A stretch of 64,000 nucleotides of DNA, from the NCBI RefSeq assembly GCF_037072025.1, contig NZ_JAXHDD010000018.1, positions 1-64,000 on the forward strand. Direction: 5' to 3'. Each line of letters starts with the position of its first letter. The first letter of the stretch is position 1. A program made the translations under genes and the position numbers. Under the pieces are notes generated by a model, which saw nothing but the letters and a program-made list of their open reading frames with translations, ran no database searches and was not told where the DNA came from. This DNA comes from Pseudogracilibacillus sp037072025. Lineage in GTDB: Bacteria; Bacillota; Bacilli; Bacillales; Amphibacillaceae. This document shows, piece after piece, positions 17,643 through 26,035 of the stretch.

Positions 17643-17700
17643 TTGATTTAGTAAAGTGAACTTAGTATAATATATATCAACATCTGATAAAACGCTTACA
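17643..17700 (+). promoter_or_regulatory. promoter of the sugar importer operon with cre-like site
   Basis: TTGATT at 17643-17648 and TATAAT at 17666-17671 are separated by exactly 17 nt, a near-consensus sigma-A promoter. Just downstream, ATAAAACGCTTACA (17687-17700) matches the core and right half of the CcpA consensus with mismatches at its first two positions. It would overlap the early transcribed region, where cre sites repress. AT-rich sequence at 17493-17642 presumably holds the ROK operator and the ROK promoter, but I see no unambiguous palindrome. Confidence 0.55.
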
Positions 17701-17785
17701 GATTGATTTTTTAAAAGATTCATATAAAAAGGGGGTGTTCATTAAGATTCTTTGCTGTTCTATAAATCAAATAAGGGGGAGAAGG

Positions 17786-19081
17786 ATGGAAAATTTAGTA
17801 AAGTTAAAAAAGTACGCTGTTTTACTCATGGTTGCTTTATTATTAATTGCCTGCAGTAGTAAAGATACACAAACAACGAAGGGCAAAGAAGATGTTGTTA
17901 CCCTAACATTTGCAAATTGGGTATCCGCCGAAGAAGCAACTGCAGAGGGAATAGAAAAAGTAATTGCTTCTTTTGAAGAAGAACATCCAAATGTAAAAAT
18001 TGAGAACATGCCTATTCCATTTGATCAAATGAGACAACAATTATTAACAATGACATCCGGAGGTAATCCTCCTGATATTGCCATGTTAAACGGGCCATGG
18101 TCTCAAGAATTAGGTGCTCAAGGAGCATTATTAGATTTATCTTCACTTGCTCCTGATGAATACTTAGAAGACAACTGGGAGGGGGGACTAGAAGCCGGCG
18201 AATACGAAGATGCATTATATGCAGTTCCTTTTTCGTTAACTCCACATGCCTTTTGGTATAACAAGAAATTAATGGAAGAGGCAGGATTGGATCCAGATAA
18301 CCCACCTAAAACTTTAGAAGAACTTAACGATGCAATGGAAAAGATTAAACATGAATTAGGTTCCGAAGGTGTATACCCAATAGGTATTGATACTACTTTA
18401 ATTGATTACGCTTTAGTGCAATTTTGGCCATGGTTATATGCACATGGTGCTGAGCCACTTTATAATAATGAGGTTAATTTCAATTCAGACGAAGTTAAAA
18501 ATTCATTGGAATGGTTAAGGCAAGTTGTAGACAATGATTACACACCGGTTGGTCAACAAATTAAAGAGCTGAGAGAATTAACTGCTAAAGACAAAATGGT
18601 ATTCAGAATTGATGGACCATATTTAAAGGGGATTATAGAAAGCTTAAACCCAGATTATTCTGGAGATGCATTTTATGAAAACTTTGGGGTTACGACGATT
18701 CCAGTTGGTGTGAATGACGAATCAAAAACATTGGCTGATATTCATCAATTAGGAATTTCTGCTGGAAGTAAGCATCAAGAACTAGCATGGGAGTTTATTG
18801 AATTTCTAGTCACTAGTGAAGTTTCAACAAACGAATATCAAATTCCTTCTGGAGTTATTCCTGCTCTGAAATCCACACAAAGCGAAATATCGGATCCTAT
18901 TACTGAGGCTTATTATAATGAAGTATTTGATACTATGGTTGGAGGTCCTTACGGTCCTGAGTATGGTCAAGCTCAACAAGTCATTATTGAGGCAATGCAA
19001 AAAGCAAGCCTTTCAGAAGATTCGATAGATGATATTGTGGATACAGCTAACAAATCTTTAGAAGAAATTTTGAACAATTAA
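17786..19081 (+). CDS. sugar ABC transporter substrate-binding lipoprotein (MalE/UgpB type)
   Basis: A 431-residue family 1 extracellular solute-binding protein. The signal peptide ends in a lipobox LLLIACSS (Cys near residue 24). The mature part shows LTFANWVSAEEATAEGIEKVIASFEEEHPNVKIE, SGGNPPDIAMLNGPWSQELGAQGALLDLS and DALYAVPFSLTPHAFWYNKKLMEEAGL, the usual family 1 segments, in order. The ATG at 17786 is preferred because GGGGGAGAAGG lies just before it; the frame could be extended upstream but only through leader sequence. It is the first gene of the importer operon and is followed by a stem-loop before the permease. No ATPase gene is present in the operon, so the importer probably uses a shared MsmX-like ATPase encoded elsewhere. 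The ligand is likely a galactose-containing sugar or aldonate, by context. Confidence 0.92.
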   Translation: MENLVKLKKYAVLLMVALLLIACSSKDTQTTKGKEDVVTLTFANWVSAEEATAEGIEKVIASFEEEHPNVKIENMPIPFDQMRQQLLTMTSGGNPPDIAMLNGPWSQELGAQGALLDLSSLAPDEYLEDNWEGGLEAGEYEDALYAVPFSLTPHAFWYNKKLMEEAGLDPDNPPKTLEELNDAMEKIKHELGSEGVYPIGIDTTLIDYALVQFWPWLYAHGAEPLYNNEVNFNSDEVKNSLEWLRQVVDNDYTPVGQQIKELRELTAKDKMVFRIDGPYLKGIIESLNPDYSGDAFYENFGVTTIPVGVNDESKTLADIHQLGISAGSKHQELAWEFIEFLVTSEVSTNEYQIPSGVIPALKSTQSEISDPITEAYYNEVFDTMVGGPYGPEYGQAQQVIIEAMQKASLSEDSIDDIVDTANKSLEEILNN

Positions 19082-19090
19082 TTATAAGGG

Positions 19091-19110
19091 GAGCTGCCTA
19101 ATGGCAGCTC
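19091..19110 (+). promoter_or_regulatory. intercistronic stem-loop after the binding-protein gene
   Basis: Perfect 8-bp GC-rich hairpin GAGCTGCC (19091-19098) and GGCAGCTC (19103-19110) with a 4-nt loop, 10 nt after the binding-protein stop and 28 nt before the permease start. It is not followed by a T run, so it probably stabilises the 3' end of a processed binding-protein message rather than terminating; this role is inferred. Confidence 0.65.
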
Positions 19111-19138
19111 TGAATTATTAGAGGGGAGGCAACGAAAC

Positions 19139-20080
19139 ATGAAGAATAATAGTTTATTGAATTTCATTTGGAATACTAAAACTTTTGGTGAGTATGCAAG
19201 TAAAAGGAGAAGAGGAGAAGCATTATTTGCAATTGCTTTGATTACTCCAGCCATCCTCCTTTTAGGATTAGTTATTTTTTATCCTTTAGTGCAAGCGCTA
19301 TTACTTAGTTTTCAAAAAGCAAATTTAATTACTTTAAACCAATCTACTTTTATAGGTTTGGATAATTTTAAAAAGTTAATTTTTGATCCTGTATTTTGGA
19401 TTTCTTTAAAAAACACCATTGTCTTTGTAGGGTGTTCAGTCATTGTAGGGTTAATAGTTGGTACCTTGTTGGCTCTTCTATTAAACGAAAACATTCCGTT
19501 TAGAAACTTTTTTAGAGGACTAGCATTAATTCCTTGGGTAGTCCCTGGTGTAGTAGTTGGGTTATTAGCTTTGTATATGTTTAACTCACAAGTAGGAATT
19601 ATTAACTGGGCATTAAATTATCTAGGATTAACAAATGGTTTAATGGATTGGTTTGGTTCACAGAAAAATTCATTATGGGCTATCATCATTTCCAATACAT
19701 GGAATCAAGTCCCTTTCTATATGTTAATGATTCTTGCCGGTTTACAAACTGTTCCTCAAGATCAGTACGAGGCAGCATCAATTGATGGTGCTTCATCATT
19801 TGAAAAGTTTTTCTTTGTAACCTTTCCTAACATTCGTGGAGTGCTATTAATTGTAACTTGTTTGATGGTTATTTGGAATTTTAATAATTTTGATTTAGTC
19901 TGGACGACCACACAAGGAGGACCTTTAAACAGCACTATGCTCCTGTCAGTTTATGTATATCGTAATGCGTTTGTGGGATTAGATGTAGGATATGCTGCTG
20001 CAATTGGTTTGGTTTGGTTAGTTTTACTACTTTTATTTTCAACGATTTACATAAGAGCCATGAGAGGTGATGAAAAATGA
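19139..20080 (+). CDS. sugar ABC transporter permease (MalF/UgpA type)
   Basis: A 313-residue inner-membrane permease with six predicted helices. It carries the ABC-importer EAA loop, DQYEAASIDGASSFEKFFFVTFPNI, near residues 210-234, which docks on the ATPase. The N-terminus is cytoplasmic and basic (SKRRRGEALFAIALITPA). The ATG has GAGGGGAGG upstream. Its last 4 nt overlap the next permease (ATGA), consistent with a heterodimeric channel. Belongs to the carbohydrate uptake transporter-1 family. Confidence 0.92.
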   Translation: MKNNSLLNFIWNTKTFGEYASKRRRGEALFAIALITPAILLLGLVIFYPLVQALLLSFQKANLITLNQSTFIGLDNFKKLIFDPVFWISLKNTIVFVGCSVIVGLIVGTLLALLLNENIPFRNFFRGLALIPWVVPGVVVGLLALYMFNSQVGIINWALNYLGLTNGLMDWFGSQKNSLWAIIISNTWNQVPFYMLMILAGLQTVPQDQYEAASIDGASSFEKFFFVTFPNIRGVLLIVTCLMVIWNFNNFDLVWTTTQGGPLNSTMLLSVYVYRNAFVGLDVGYAAAIGLVWLVLLLLFSTIYIRAMRGDEK

Positions 20081-20913
20081 ACAAAATAAAAAGGAAGAAA
20101 AAGTATTTACTCTTTGCTCTTTTAATAATAATGCTTCTTTTTATACTATTACCTATCTATTGGATGTTATCAACTTCCATTAAGCCTAATACGGAGTCTT
20201 TTAAAGTACCTCCAGAAATTATCCCAACAACACCTACTCTGGAGAATTTCATCAATCAATTAAAAGATAGAACAGGATTTTTAACATACTTTGTAAACTC
20301 CATAATTGTCTCATTAGGTACTACTATACTAAGTATTATTACTGCAATATTAGCAGGATATGCAATTAGCAGATTACGATTCCCAGGAAAAGATAAATTA
20401 TTTATTCTAATTCTTGTATCTCAAATGTTTCCACAATCTTTAATGATTGTAGGTATTTATACGTTTTTTATGAAATTGAATTTATTAGATTCCTATTTGG
20501 GATTAATTTTAGCTTTTACATCTTTTTCATTACCTTTTGCAATTTGGATGATGTCAGGTTTCTTTGAAACAATCCCATTTGAATTGGAAGAGGCCGCCAT
20601 GATTGATGGGTCAAGTAGATTTAAAACGTTATGGAAAGTAATCCTTCCATTGACTAGCCCCGGTATTGTAGCAGTTGGAGTGTATTCCTTTTTAAATTCA
20701 TGGAATAATTTACTATTCGCTTTAAGCCTTACAAGTAGTCAGGATATGAGGACCGTTCCGCCTGGTTTCTTACTTACGTATGTTGGAGAATTTCAATACT
20801 ACTGGTCAGATGCGATGGCAGGTTCCATTATAATCACATTGCCGATGGTAGCAGTTTTTATACTATTACAACGATATTTAGTACAAGGAATGACTGCGGG
20901 TGCAGTTAAGTAA
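20077..20913 (+). CDS. sugar ABC transporter permease (MalG/UgpE type)
   Basis: A 278-residue permease, partner of the preceding gene. Typical N-terminal segment YWMLSTSIKPNTESFKVPPEIIP near residues 28-50, TM helices, and an EAA loop LEEAAMIDGSSRFKTLWKVILPL near 168-190. It ends with the family-typical QRYLVQGMTAGAVK. Starts within the stop of the upstream permease, so the two are coupled. No ATPase gene follows. Confidence 0.92.
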   Translation: MNKIKRKKKYLLFALLIIMLLFILLPIYWMLSTSIKPNTESFKVPPEIIPTTPTLENFINQLKDRTGFLTYFVNSIIVSLGTTILSIITAILAGYAISRLRFPGKDKLFILILVSQMFPQSLMIVGIYTFFMKLNLLDSYLGLILAFTSFSLPFAIWMMSGFFETIPFELEEAAMIDGSSRFKTLWKVILPLTSPGIVAVGVYSFLNSWNNLLFALSLTSSQDMRTVPPGFLLTYVGEFQYYWSDAMAGSIIITLPMVAVFILLQRYLVQGMTAGAVK

Positions 20914-20942
20914 ATAATACTCAATAAAGGAAGGAATCTTAT

Positions 20943-21725
20943 ATGATATTGGATAATTTTGTTTCAATTATAACTGGAGCAAGTCGAGGAATTGGGAAAG
21001 GGATTGCGAAAGAATTTGCAAAAAATGGAGCTACTGTGATTATTACAGACGTGGATATCGATGAAGGAAAACGGGTAGAAAGAGAAATTAGTGAAAAAGG
21101 CGGTAACTCTTATTTTATTAAAACTGATGTAACTTCCGATAGTGACATAAAAAACATGGTTGAAGAAGTAATGGATCAATATGGGAAAATAGACACTCTA
21201 ATAAATAATGCAGGTATAACTGTCTTTAAACCTTTGATTGAAACTAGTCTAGATGATTGGAACCAAGTAATAAACACTGATTTAAGAGGTGTGTTTTTAT
21301 GTAGTAAATATGTTGCAGAAAAAATGGTCGAAAAGCAATCTGGATCAATCATTAATATTTCATCAAACCATGCGATTGCAACTTTACCAGATTCAGAGAT
21401 ATATGCCGCAGCAAAGGCCGGTGTAATTGGATTCAGTAAAAGTATGGCTTTAAGTTTAGGAGAGAAAGGGATTCGTGTCAATACTATTTGTCCTGGTTTT
21501 ACCGATACCACTCATTATCAAACATGGCTAAACCAATATAAGGATCCTGCAAAAGTAGAACAAGAAGTAATTGGATTACACGCTACTAAACGAATAAATA
21601 ATGCGAGTGATGTTGCAAAGTTATGCATTTATCTTGCTTCAGAACACTCTATCCAGGTAACAGGTGCAGATATCGTTATTGATGGGGGTGTCAGTTCGAG
21701 ACTATACAACTCTAAAATATGCTGA
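20943..21725 (+). CDS. short-chain dehydrogenase/reductase, probable aldose 1-dehydrogenase
   Basis: A 260-residue classical SDR. Seen: the cofactor motif TGASRGIGKGIAKEF (TGxxxGxG, about residues 12-26), an acidic residue after strand 2 (ITDVD near 36-40) that favours NAD, NNAGITVF near 89-96, the catalytic Ser in NISSNHAIATLPD near 138-150, the YxxxK pair in IYAAAKAGVIG near 154-164, and a C-terminal TGADIVIDGGVSS. It lies between the importer and the sugar-acid kinase and lactonase genes, so oxidation of galactose or another aldose to the lactone is the likely role. Gluconate 5-dehydrogenase-like or other sugar-acid oxidoreductase activity cannot be excluded from sequence. Confidence 0.88.
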   Translation: MILDNFVSIITGASRGIGKGIAKEFAKNGATVIITDVDIDEGKRVEREISEKGGNSYFIKTDVTSDSDIKNMVEEVMDQYGKIDTLINNAGITVFKPLIETSLDDWNQVINTDLRGVFLCSKYVAEKMVEKQSGSIINISSNHAIATLPDSEIYAAAKAGVIGFSKSMALSLGEKGIRVNTICPGFTDTTHYQTWLNQYKDPAKVEQEVIGLHATKRINNASDVAKLCIYLASEHSIQVTGADIVIDGGVSSRLYNSKIC

Positions 21726-21762
21726 CTTTAGTTTAATTCAATAGAGATAAGGATGATATCAT

Positions 21763-22713
21763 ATGGATGTAATAACGTTAGGAGAATCAATGGTACTGTT
21801 TACTCCTGACTCAATGGGGTTAATGCGACATTCTTCCAGCTTTACAAGAAAAGTAGCTGGCGCTGAATCTAATGTTGCAATTGGGCTATCTAGATTAGGA
21901 CATCAGGTAGGTTGGATTAGCAAGGTAGGAAAAGATGAATTTGGAAAAACCATTCTATCTTTTATTAGAGGAGAAGGTGTTGATACAAGTCATGTTATAG
22001 AAGATGAAACTAGACCGACTGGAGTCTTTTTTAAAGAATTAACCAGTGCTCATAATGTGCAAATATATTATTACCGTAACCATTCTGCAGCAAGTTATAT
22101 GAAGCCAGAGGAACTTAATGAGGAATATATAGGGAACTCCAAGTTTTTACACATAACGGGTATTACACCTGCCTTAAGTACTGATTGTTATTCTACTGTC
22201 ATGACAGCAATAGAAATCGCCAAGAGTCGCGGGGTAAAAGTATCTTTTGACCCCAATATAAGAAAAAAGCTATGGTCGGATAAAAAAGCAAAAGAAACTT
22301 TATTAGAAATTGCTTGTAAGTCAGATATTGTCATGCCTAGTGTTTCAGAGGCACAGTTTTTACTTGAAACCAATGATATACAAAAACAAGGTGATTCATT
22401 GCTTAATAAAGGTCCTTCTATTGTTATTATTAAAAATAGTTCGAAAGGAACTTACTATTTCACTAATACGGAAAAAGGATTTACCCAAAATTTCTCTGTT
22501 GAGGAAGTTGATCCGGTTGGAGCCGGAGATGCTTTTGCAGCAGGATTTCTTTCAGGATTGTTGAATAAATTTTCAATTAAAAAAGCTGTTGAAAGAGGTA
22601 ACGCAATGGGTGCCTTGGCTGTAACTGTTTCAGGCGATGTGGAGGGATTACCTGAGGAAGAACAATTGAACTATTTTATAAGTAATTCCAATAAAGATGA
22701 TATCATTCGATAA
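21763..22713 (+). CDS. kdgK: 2-keto-3-deoxy-sugar-acid kinase (PfkB family)
   Basis: A 316-residue PfkB/ribokinase-family kinase of the KdgK type, which phosphorylates 2-keto-3-deoxygluconate or -galactonate at O6. Seen: LGESMVLFTPDSMGLMRH at the N-terminus, the substrate motif GAESNVAIGLSRLGHQVGWISKVGKDEFG near residues 32-60 and the ATP-site/anion-hole motif DPVGAGDAFAAGFLSGL near 247-263, where Asp of GAGD is the catalytic base. The spacing to the aldolase gene is 12 nt. In this pathway it would act after DgoD. Whether it prefers the galacto or gluco epimer cannot be read from the sequence. Confidence 0.9.
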   Translation: MDVITLGESMVLFTPDSMGLMRHSSSFTRKVAGAESNVAIGLSRLGHQVGWISKVGKDEFGKTILSFIRGEGVDTSHVIEDETRPTGVFFKELTSAHNVQIYYYRNHSAASYMKPEELNEEYIGNSKFLHITGITPALSTDCYSTVMTAIEIAKSRGVKVSFDPNIRKKLWSDKKAKETLLEIACKSDIVMPSVSEAQFLLETNDIQKQGDSLLNKGPSIVIIKNSSKGTYYFTNTEKGFTQNFSVEEVDPVGAGDAFAAGFLSGLLNKFSIKKAVERGNAMGALAVTVSGDVEGLPEEEQLNYFISNSNKDDIIR

Positions 22714-22725
22714 GGAGAATGTAAT

Positions 22726-23379
22726 ATGGGAGTAATACAAGCTTTAAACGAATCAGGAGTTGTTGCCATTATTCGAGGATTGCAGCCTAATTATATATAT
22801 AGTGTGGTAGAAGCTTTAAAAAAAGGTGGTGTTAGAGCCATTGAAGTCACAGTCGACACGCCAAATGTCTGTGAAGTAGTTGAAAAACTAAGATCGTTAC
22901 ATACAAATGATTTATCTATTGGTGCTGGCACAGTATTGAATTCTAGAATGGCGGAGGAGGTTATTGAAGCTGGTGCACAATTTATTTTATCTCCGAATGT
23001 AAATAAAAAGGTGATAGAAACTACTAAACAACATGATATAATATCTATCCCTGGTGCATTTACACCATCGGAAATAGTTGAAGCTCATCAATATGGCGCA
23101 GATGTTATTAAGCTCTTCCCAGCTCATATATTAGGTACTAAGTTCATCAAATCGATTCGCGACCCACTGCCAAATATTCCACTTTTACCTACTGGGGGGA
23201 TTAATAGTGTGAATGCAACAGAATTTATAAACCTCGGCGTATTAGGTGTCGGCGTTGGAGGTTCGCTTGTATTTAAGCAAAGGACATACGGTACAGACGA
23301 TTTATTAAGGATACAAGAAAATGCTTCTTCTATTGTTACTAATATAAAGGAAGCTAGAAAGGAACATAAAAATGAGTGA
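22726..23379 (+). CDS. eda: 2-keto-3-deoxy-6-phospho(glucon/galacton)ate aldolase
   Basis: A 217-residue class I aldolase of the KDPG/KHG (Eda/DgoA) family that splits the phosphorylated keto-deoxy acid into pyruvate and glyceraldehyde 3-phosphate. Seen: AIIRGLQPNYIYSVVEALKKGGVRAIEVTVDTP near residues 14-46 (general acid/base Glu in EVT), IGAGTVLN near 65-72 (the KDPG aldolase GAGTV motif), the Schiff-base lysine in GADVIKLFPAHILG near 124-137 (Lys130) and PTGGIN near 158-163 (phosphate binding). Overlaps the next gene by 8 nt. Confidence 0.92.
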   Translation: MGVIQALNESGVVAIIRGLQPNYIYSVVEALKKGGVRAIEVTVDTPNVCEVVEKLRSLHTNDLSIGAGTVLNSRMAEEVIEAGAQFILSPNVNKKVIETTKQHDIISIPGAFTPSEIVEAHQYGADVIKLFPAHILGTKFIKSIRDPLPNIPLLPTGGINSVNATEFINLGVLGVGVGGSLVFKQRTYGTDDLLRIQENASSIVTNIKEARKEHKNE

Positions 23380-24250
23380 AGTAACGGAGGTTGTTCAGGA
23401 AAAAGCACTATTAGGAGAAGGTCCCTGTTGGGATGAAATAAACCAATATTTGTTATGGACAGATATATTGGCGAAAAAAATTCATATTTATCATCCTGAA
23501 ACGAATAAAAACAGAAGTTTTGAAATCGGACAATATGTTGGTGCTATTTCAGTTTGTAGTAACGGCGATTTGTTGCTAGCAACGGAAAAAGGATTTCAAT
23601 TTTTCCAAATTAACACAAGAAAATTAACTCCTATCCATGATCCCGAAAAAAATATTTCTACAAACAGATTTAATGATGGTAAGTGTGATCCAAGAGGGAG
23701 ATTTTGGGCTGGAACTATGGGAATGAATCCGATTCAACCAACAGGTAGTTTATATCGATTAGATAACGATTTTACTGTTAATAAAATGATCGACAATGTT
23801 ACTATCTCGAATGGAATAGCATGGGATGAATCAAGGGAAAAAATGTACTTTATTGATACGCCAACAAAAAAGATTACAAGTTTCGATTTTGATATAAATA
23901 CTGGTGATATAAGTGGTAAGAAAGATATCATAAACTTTCCTTCAAAGTTTGGAGATCCCGATGGAATGACAATTGATAAAGAAGGTATGCTGTGGATTGC
24001 TGGTTGGGGAGCAGGGAAAGTTACAAGATGGAACCCTAAAGATGGATCACTTCTTGCGGAAATTAATGTTCCCGCAAAATATGTTACTTCTTGTACCTTC
24101 GGAGGAAAGAATCTAGATATTCTCTATATCACTACTGCACGAATTGGAATGAGTGAAGAGGAACTGAATAATCAACCGCTTGCGGGGAGTATATTCAGTA
24201 TAAAGACAAATACAAAAGGATTGCCTTCACATAAATTTAAAATCAAATAA
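23372..24250 (+). CDS. SMP-30/gluconolactonase-family sugar lactonase
   Basis: A 292-residue six-bladed beta-propeller lactonase (regucalcin/SMP-30 family) that hydrolyses aldonolactones with a divalent metal. Metal and active-site motifs are in place: LLGEGPCWDE near the N-terminus (Glu ligand, about residue 14), NRFNDGKCDPRGRFWAGTMG near 97-116, ISNGIAWDE near 142-150 (Asn ligand) and DPDGMTIDKEGMLWIAGWGAGK near 194-215 (Asp). It would open the lactone made by the SDR dehydrogenase to give the aldonate for DgoD. It starts inside the aldolase gene, so it is translationally coupled. Confidence 0.9.
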   Translation: MSEVTEVVQEKALLGEGPCWDEINQYLLWTDILAKKIHIYHPETNKNRSFEIGQYVGAISVCSNGDLLLATEKGFQFFQINTRKLTPIHDPEKNISTNRFNDGKCDPRGRFWAGTMGMNPIQPTGSLYRLDNDFTVNKMIDNVTISNGIAWDESREKMYFIDTPTKKITSFDFDINTGDISGKKDIINFPSKFGDPDGMTIDKEGMLWIAGWGAGKVTRWNPKDGSLLAEINVPAKYVTSCTFGGKNLDILYITTARIGMSEEELNNQPLAGSIFSIKTNTKGLPSHKFKIK

Positions 24251-24307
24251 ATGCATCATTTTTAAATTAGATTTATCCATTAAAGTCTATAGGAAAGGAG
24301 TTAACCA

Positions 24308-25105
24308 TTGACTTATACTGCATACCGTACAAAAGAAAAAATTGTAGTTGACGGAAAATTAAACGAAAAGGCATGGGCTTTAGCTCCTAAATCCCCTCGC
24401 TTTGTTGATATCATCAACGGAGAGCCCGCATTATACGATACGAAAGTAGCTGTATTATGGGATGATGAATATTTATACGTTGGTTATTGGGTAGAAGAAC
24501 CTTATGTATTAGCTACTTTAAAAAAACGAGATGAATTGCTATTCAATGAAAACAATGTCGAGCTATTTATTGATGGTGGCAACACGTATTATGAATTTGA
24601 AATTAATGCTTTAAACACTATATATGAAATATTTTTCATTTGGAAAGATGCCTACAAACAAGGTGGAAAATTTGATGTACCAGAATTTAATGTGCATGAA
24701 AGAGATGCATATACATTTGGCGGAAACCATGACCGTATTTCTAAACATTTCTGGGACGGTACGCATCCAAGAGGATTAAGATGGGCATTTAGAGACTGGG
24801 ACTTCCCAGGTTTAAAAACGGCAGTCCATATAGATGGAAAAGTAAACGATAATACACATATTGATAAAGGATGGACAGTCGAATTAGCATTCCCCTGGGA
24901 AGGTATGAAGTGGTTAGCAAATGGACGTTCCTTACCTCCACAAGAAGGAGACGAATGGAAATTCCAATTTGCACGATACGAAAAATTAATTTCATTAGAG
25001 AAAAATGTTGGATGGGCTTGGGATCCAACTGGTTCCGATGATAACCATAAGCCGGAAAAATTTACGCCCGTGACATTCTCTAAAAAATTTGTTGAAGAAC
25101 TTTAA
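24308..25105 (+). CDS. CBM9-like carbohydrate-binding protein without signal peptide
   Basis: A 265-residue protein of the carbohydrate-binding-family-9-like (CBM9_2, DOMON-related) beta-sandwich fold. Seen: EKIVVDGKLNEKAWALAPKSPRFVDI near residues 11-36, KVAVLWDDEYLYVGYWVEEP near 46-65, NNVELFIDGGNTYYEFEINALNTIYEI near 83-109, and a C-terminal GDEWKFQFARYEK. It starts with TTG (AAGGAG 8 nt upstream) and has no signal peptide or membrane segment, so it should be cytosolic, unlike secreted xylanase CBM9 modules. It is the last gene of the galactose/galactonate operon. A role as a sugar- or lactone-handling protein is possible; its function is unknown to me. It is directly followed by a strong terminator. 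Confidence 0.8.
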   Translation: MTYTAYRTKEKIVVDGKLNEKAWALAPKSPRFVDIINGEPALYDTKVAVLWDDEYLYVGYWVEEPYVLATLKKRDELLFNENNVELFIDGGNTYYEFEINALNTIYEIFFIWKDAYKQGGKFDVPEFNVHERDAYTFGGNHDRISKHFWDGTHPRGLRWAFRDWDFPGLKTAVHIDGKVNDNTHIDKGWTVELAFPWEGMKWLANGRSLPPQEGDEWKFQFARYEKLISLEKNVGWAWDPTGSDDNHKPEKFTPVTFSKKFVEEL

Positions 25106-25120
25106 TACTACCGTTTAAAA

Positions 25121-25156
25121 CCCTGAATTGGCAGTTACGTAACTGCCAATTCAGGG
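25121..25156 (+). terminator. Rho-independent terminator of the galactonate operon
   Basis: A perfect 36-nt palindrome (CCCTGAATTGGCAGTTAC and its complement), followed by TTTGTTATT on the plus strand and preceded by an A-run (TTTAAAA), so it can also work on the minus strand. It lies 15 nt after the CBM9-like stop. Confidence 0.9.
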
Positions 25157-25250
25157 TTTGTTATTAAAATTTTAACTGTTTCTTTTATTTTTACCATCAC
25201 TGCATCTTTCAAATCAGCTTGGGCTTGCTATGACATGTTTTTAGTTTTAC

Positions 25251-25550
25251 TTAATCTTCGTAATTGATTTTCGCAAGAATTAAGTCATCTAAATGTTTAC
25301 AATTCCATAAAACATTATGGAACCCTTTTTCGCCGCCATGTAAATGGTGGAAACCTCAATTTTGATCTAATCTATATTCGAAGTTTTTAATTTGAACCGA
25401 CGCGTTCTTAATTCTTCCTGCAACCCTTCCGATTATTGCCCTTAAATAAAATGGGGTTGTTTTATAATTGTTGTAGTCTTGATAACGCAATACAATGTTT
25501 CCTTTAACCAAATCTATCTGGTACCAAAATTTTCGTAATGATACCTCCAA
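25251..25550 (-). pseudogene. small decayed gene with in-frame stop, not recognised
   Basis: On the minus strand a 64-codon stretch from ATG 25550 (MEVSLRKFWYQIDLVKG, later SVQIKNFEYRLDQN) reaches a TGA at 25356-25358. It then continues in the same frame for 34 sense codons (GFHHLHGGEKGFHNVLWNC, ending KINYED) to TAA at 25251-25253. The continuity in one frame suggests a gene of about 100 residues with a single nonsense mutation. I do not recognise the family. Confidence 0.4.
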
Positions 25551-25654
25551 AGTTTAAAAAACTGACACTCCTAGAATGACTAGTTAATGTGAATCATGCC
25601 ATTTATTATTGATTTTTTCCTTTTTTATTTTCAACATCGTTTATCTGCTCACTT

Positions 25655-25996
25655 TTATAATGTATGAATAAATCGTTTAAATGCTGTTACCCCATTTTGA
25701 TCTTGTTTAAATACTCCAGCATCTTCTAAAATACGTATAAATTTGTTGCCCAGCTCTTGTTCAATGAAATGATTTACATCCTTTTTCATCTCATATTTTC
25801 CCTTTAATTCTTCTGCCCACTTTTTATGATAAGAAGTTACATTACTTTGTTCATCTAATACATATTTTTTTATTTCTTCCAGTTCATCTTTTAATTTAGC
25901 TGGCCTCTTGTATAGAAAATCATGCCCGCAAAGGCCATATAATTCAGATTCAAAGAATACGTAAAAAATTAATTTATTAATGTCTAAAATAATGCC
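25655..25996 (-). pseudogene. C-terminal gene remnant, not recognised
   Basis: A 113-codon minus-strand open stretch with no start codon, bounded upstream by TAG (25997-25999) and ending with TAA at 25655-25657. It reads as genuine protein (ELYGLCGHDFLYKRPAKLK, a charged helical middle, then FIRILEDAGVFKQDQNGVTA). It is a decayed gene whose N-terminal part is missing. It lies between the galactonate-operon terminator and the BtpA gene. I do not recognise it. Confidence 0.4.
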
Positions 25997-26035
25997 CTAG
26001 ATGCATTACTTTGTGGACCTTGTTAATTGAATTAA

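Noticed and set aside
17687..17700. A strong cre site
   Set aside because: Its first two positions do not match; it is listed only as cre-like within the promoter feature.
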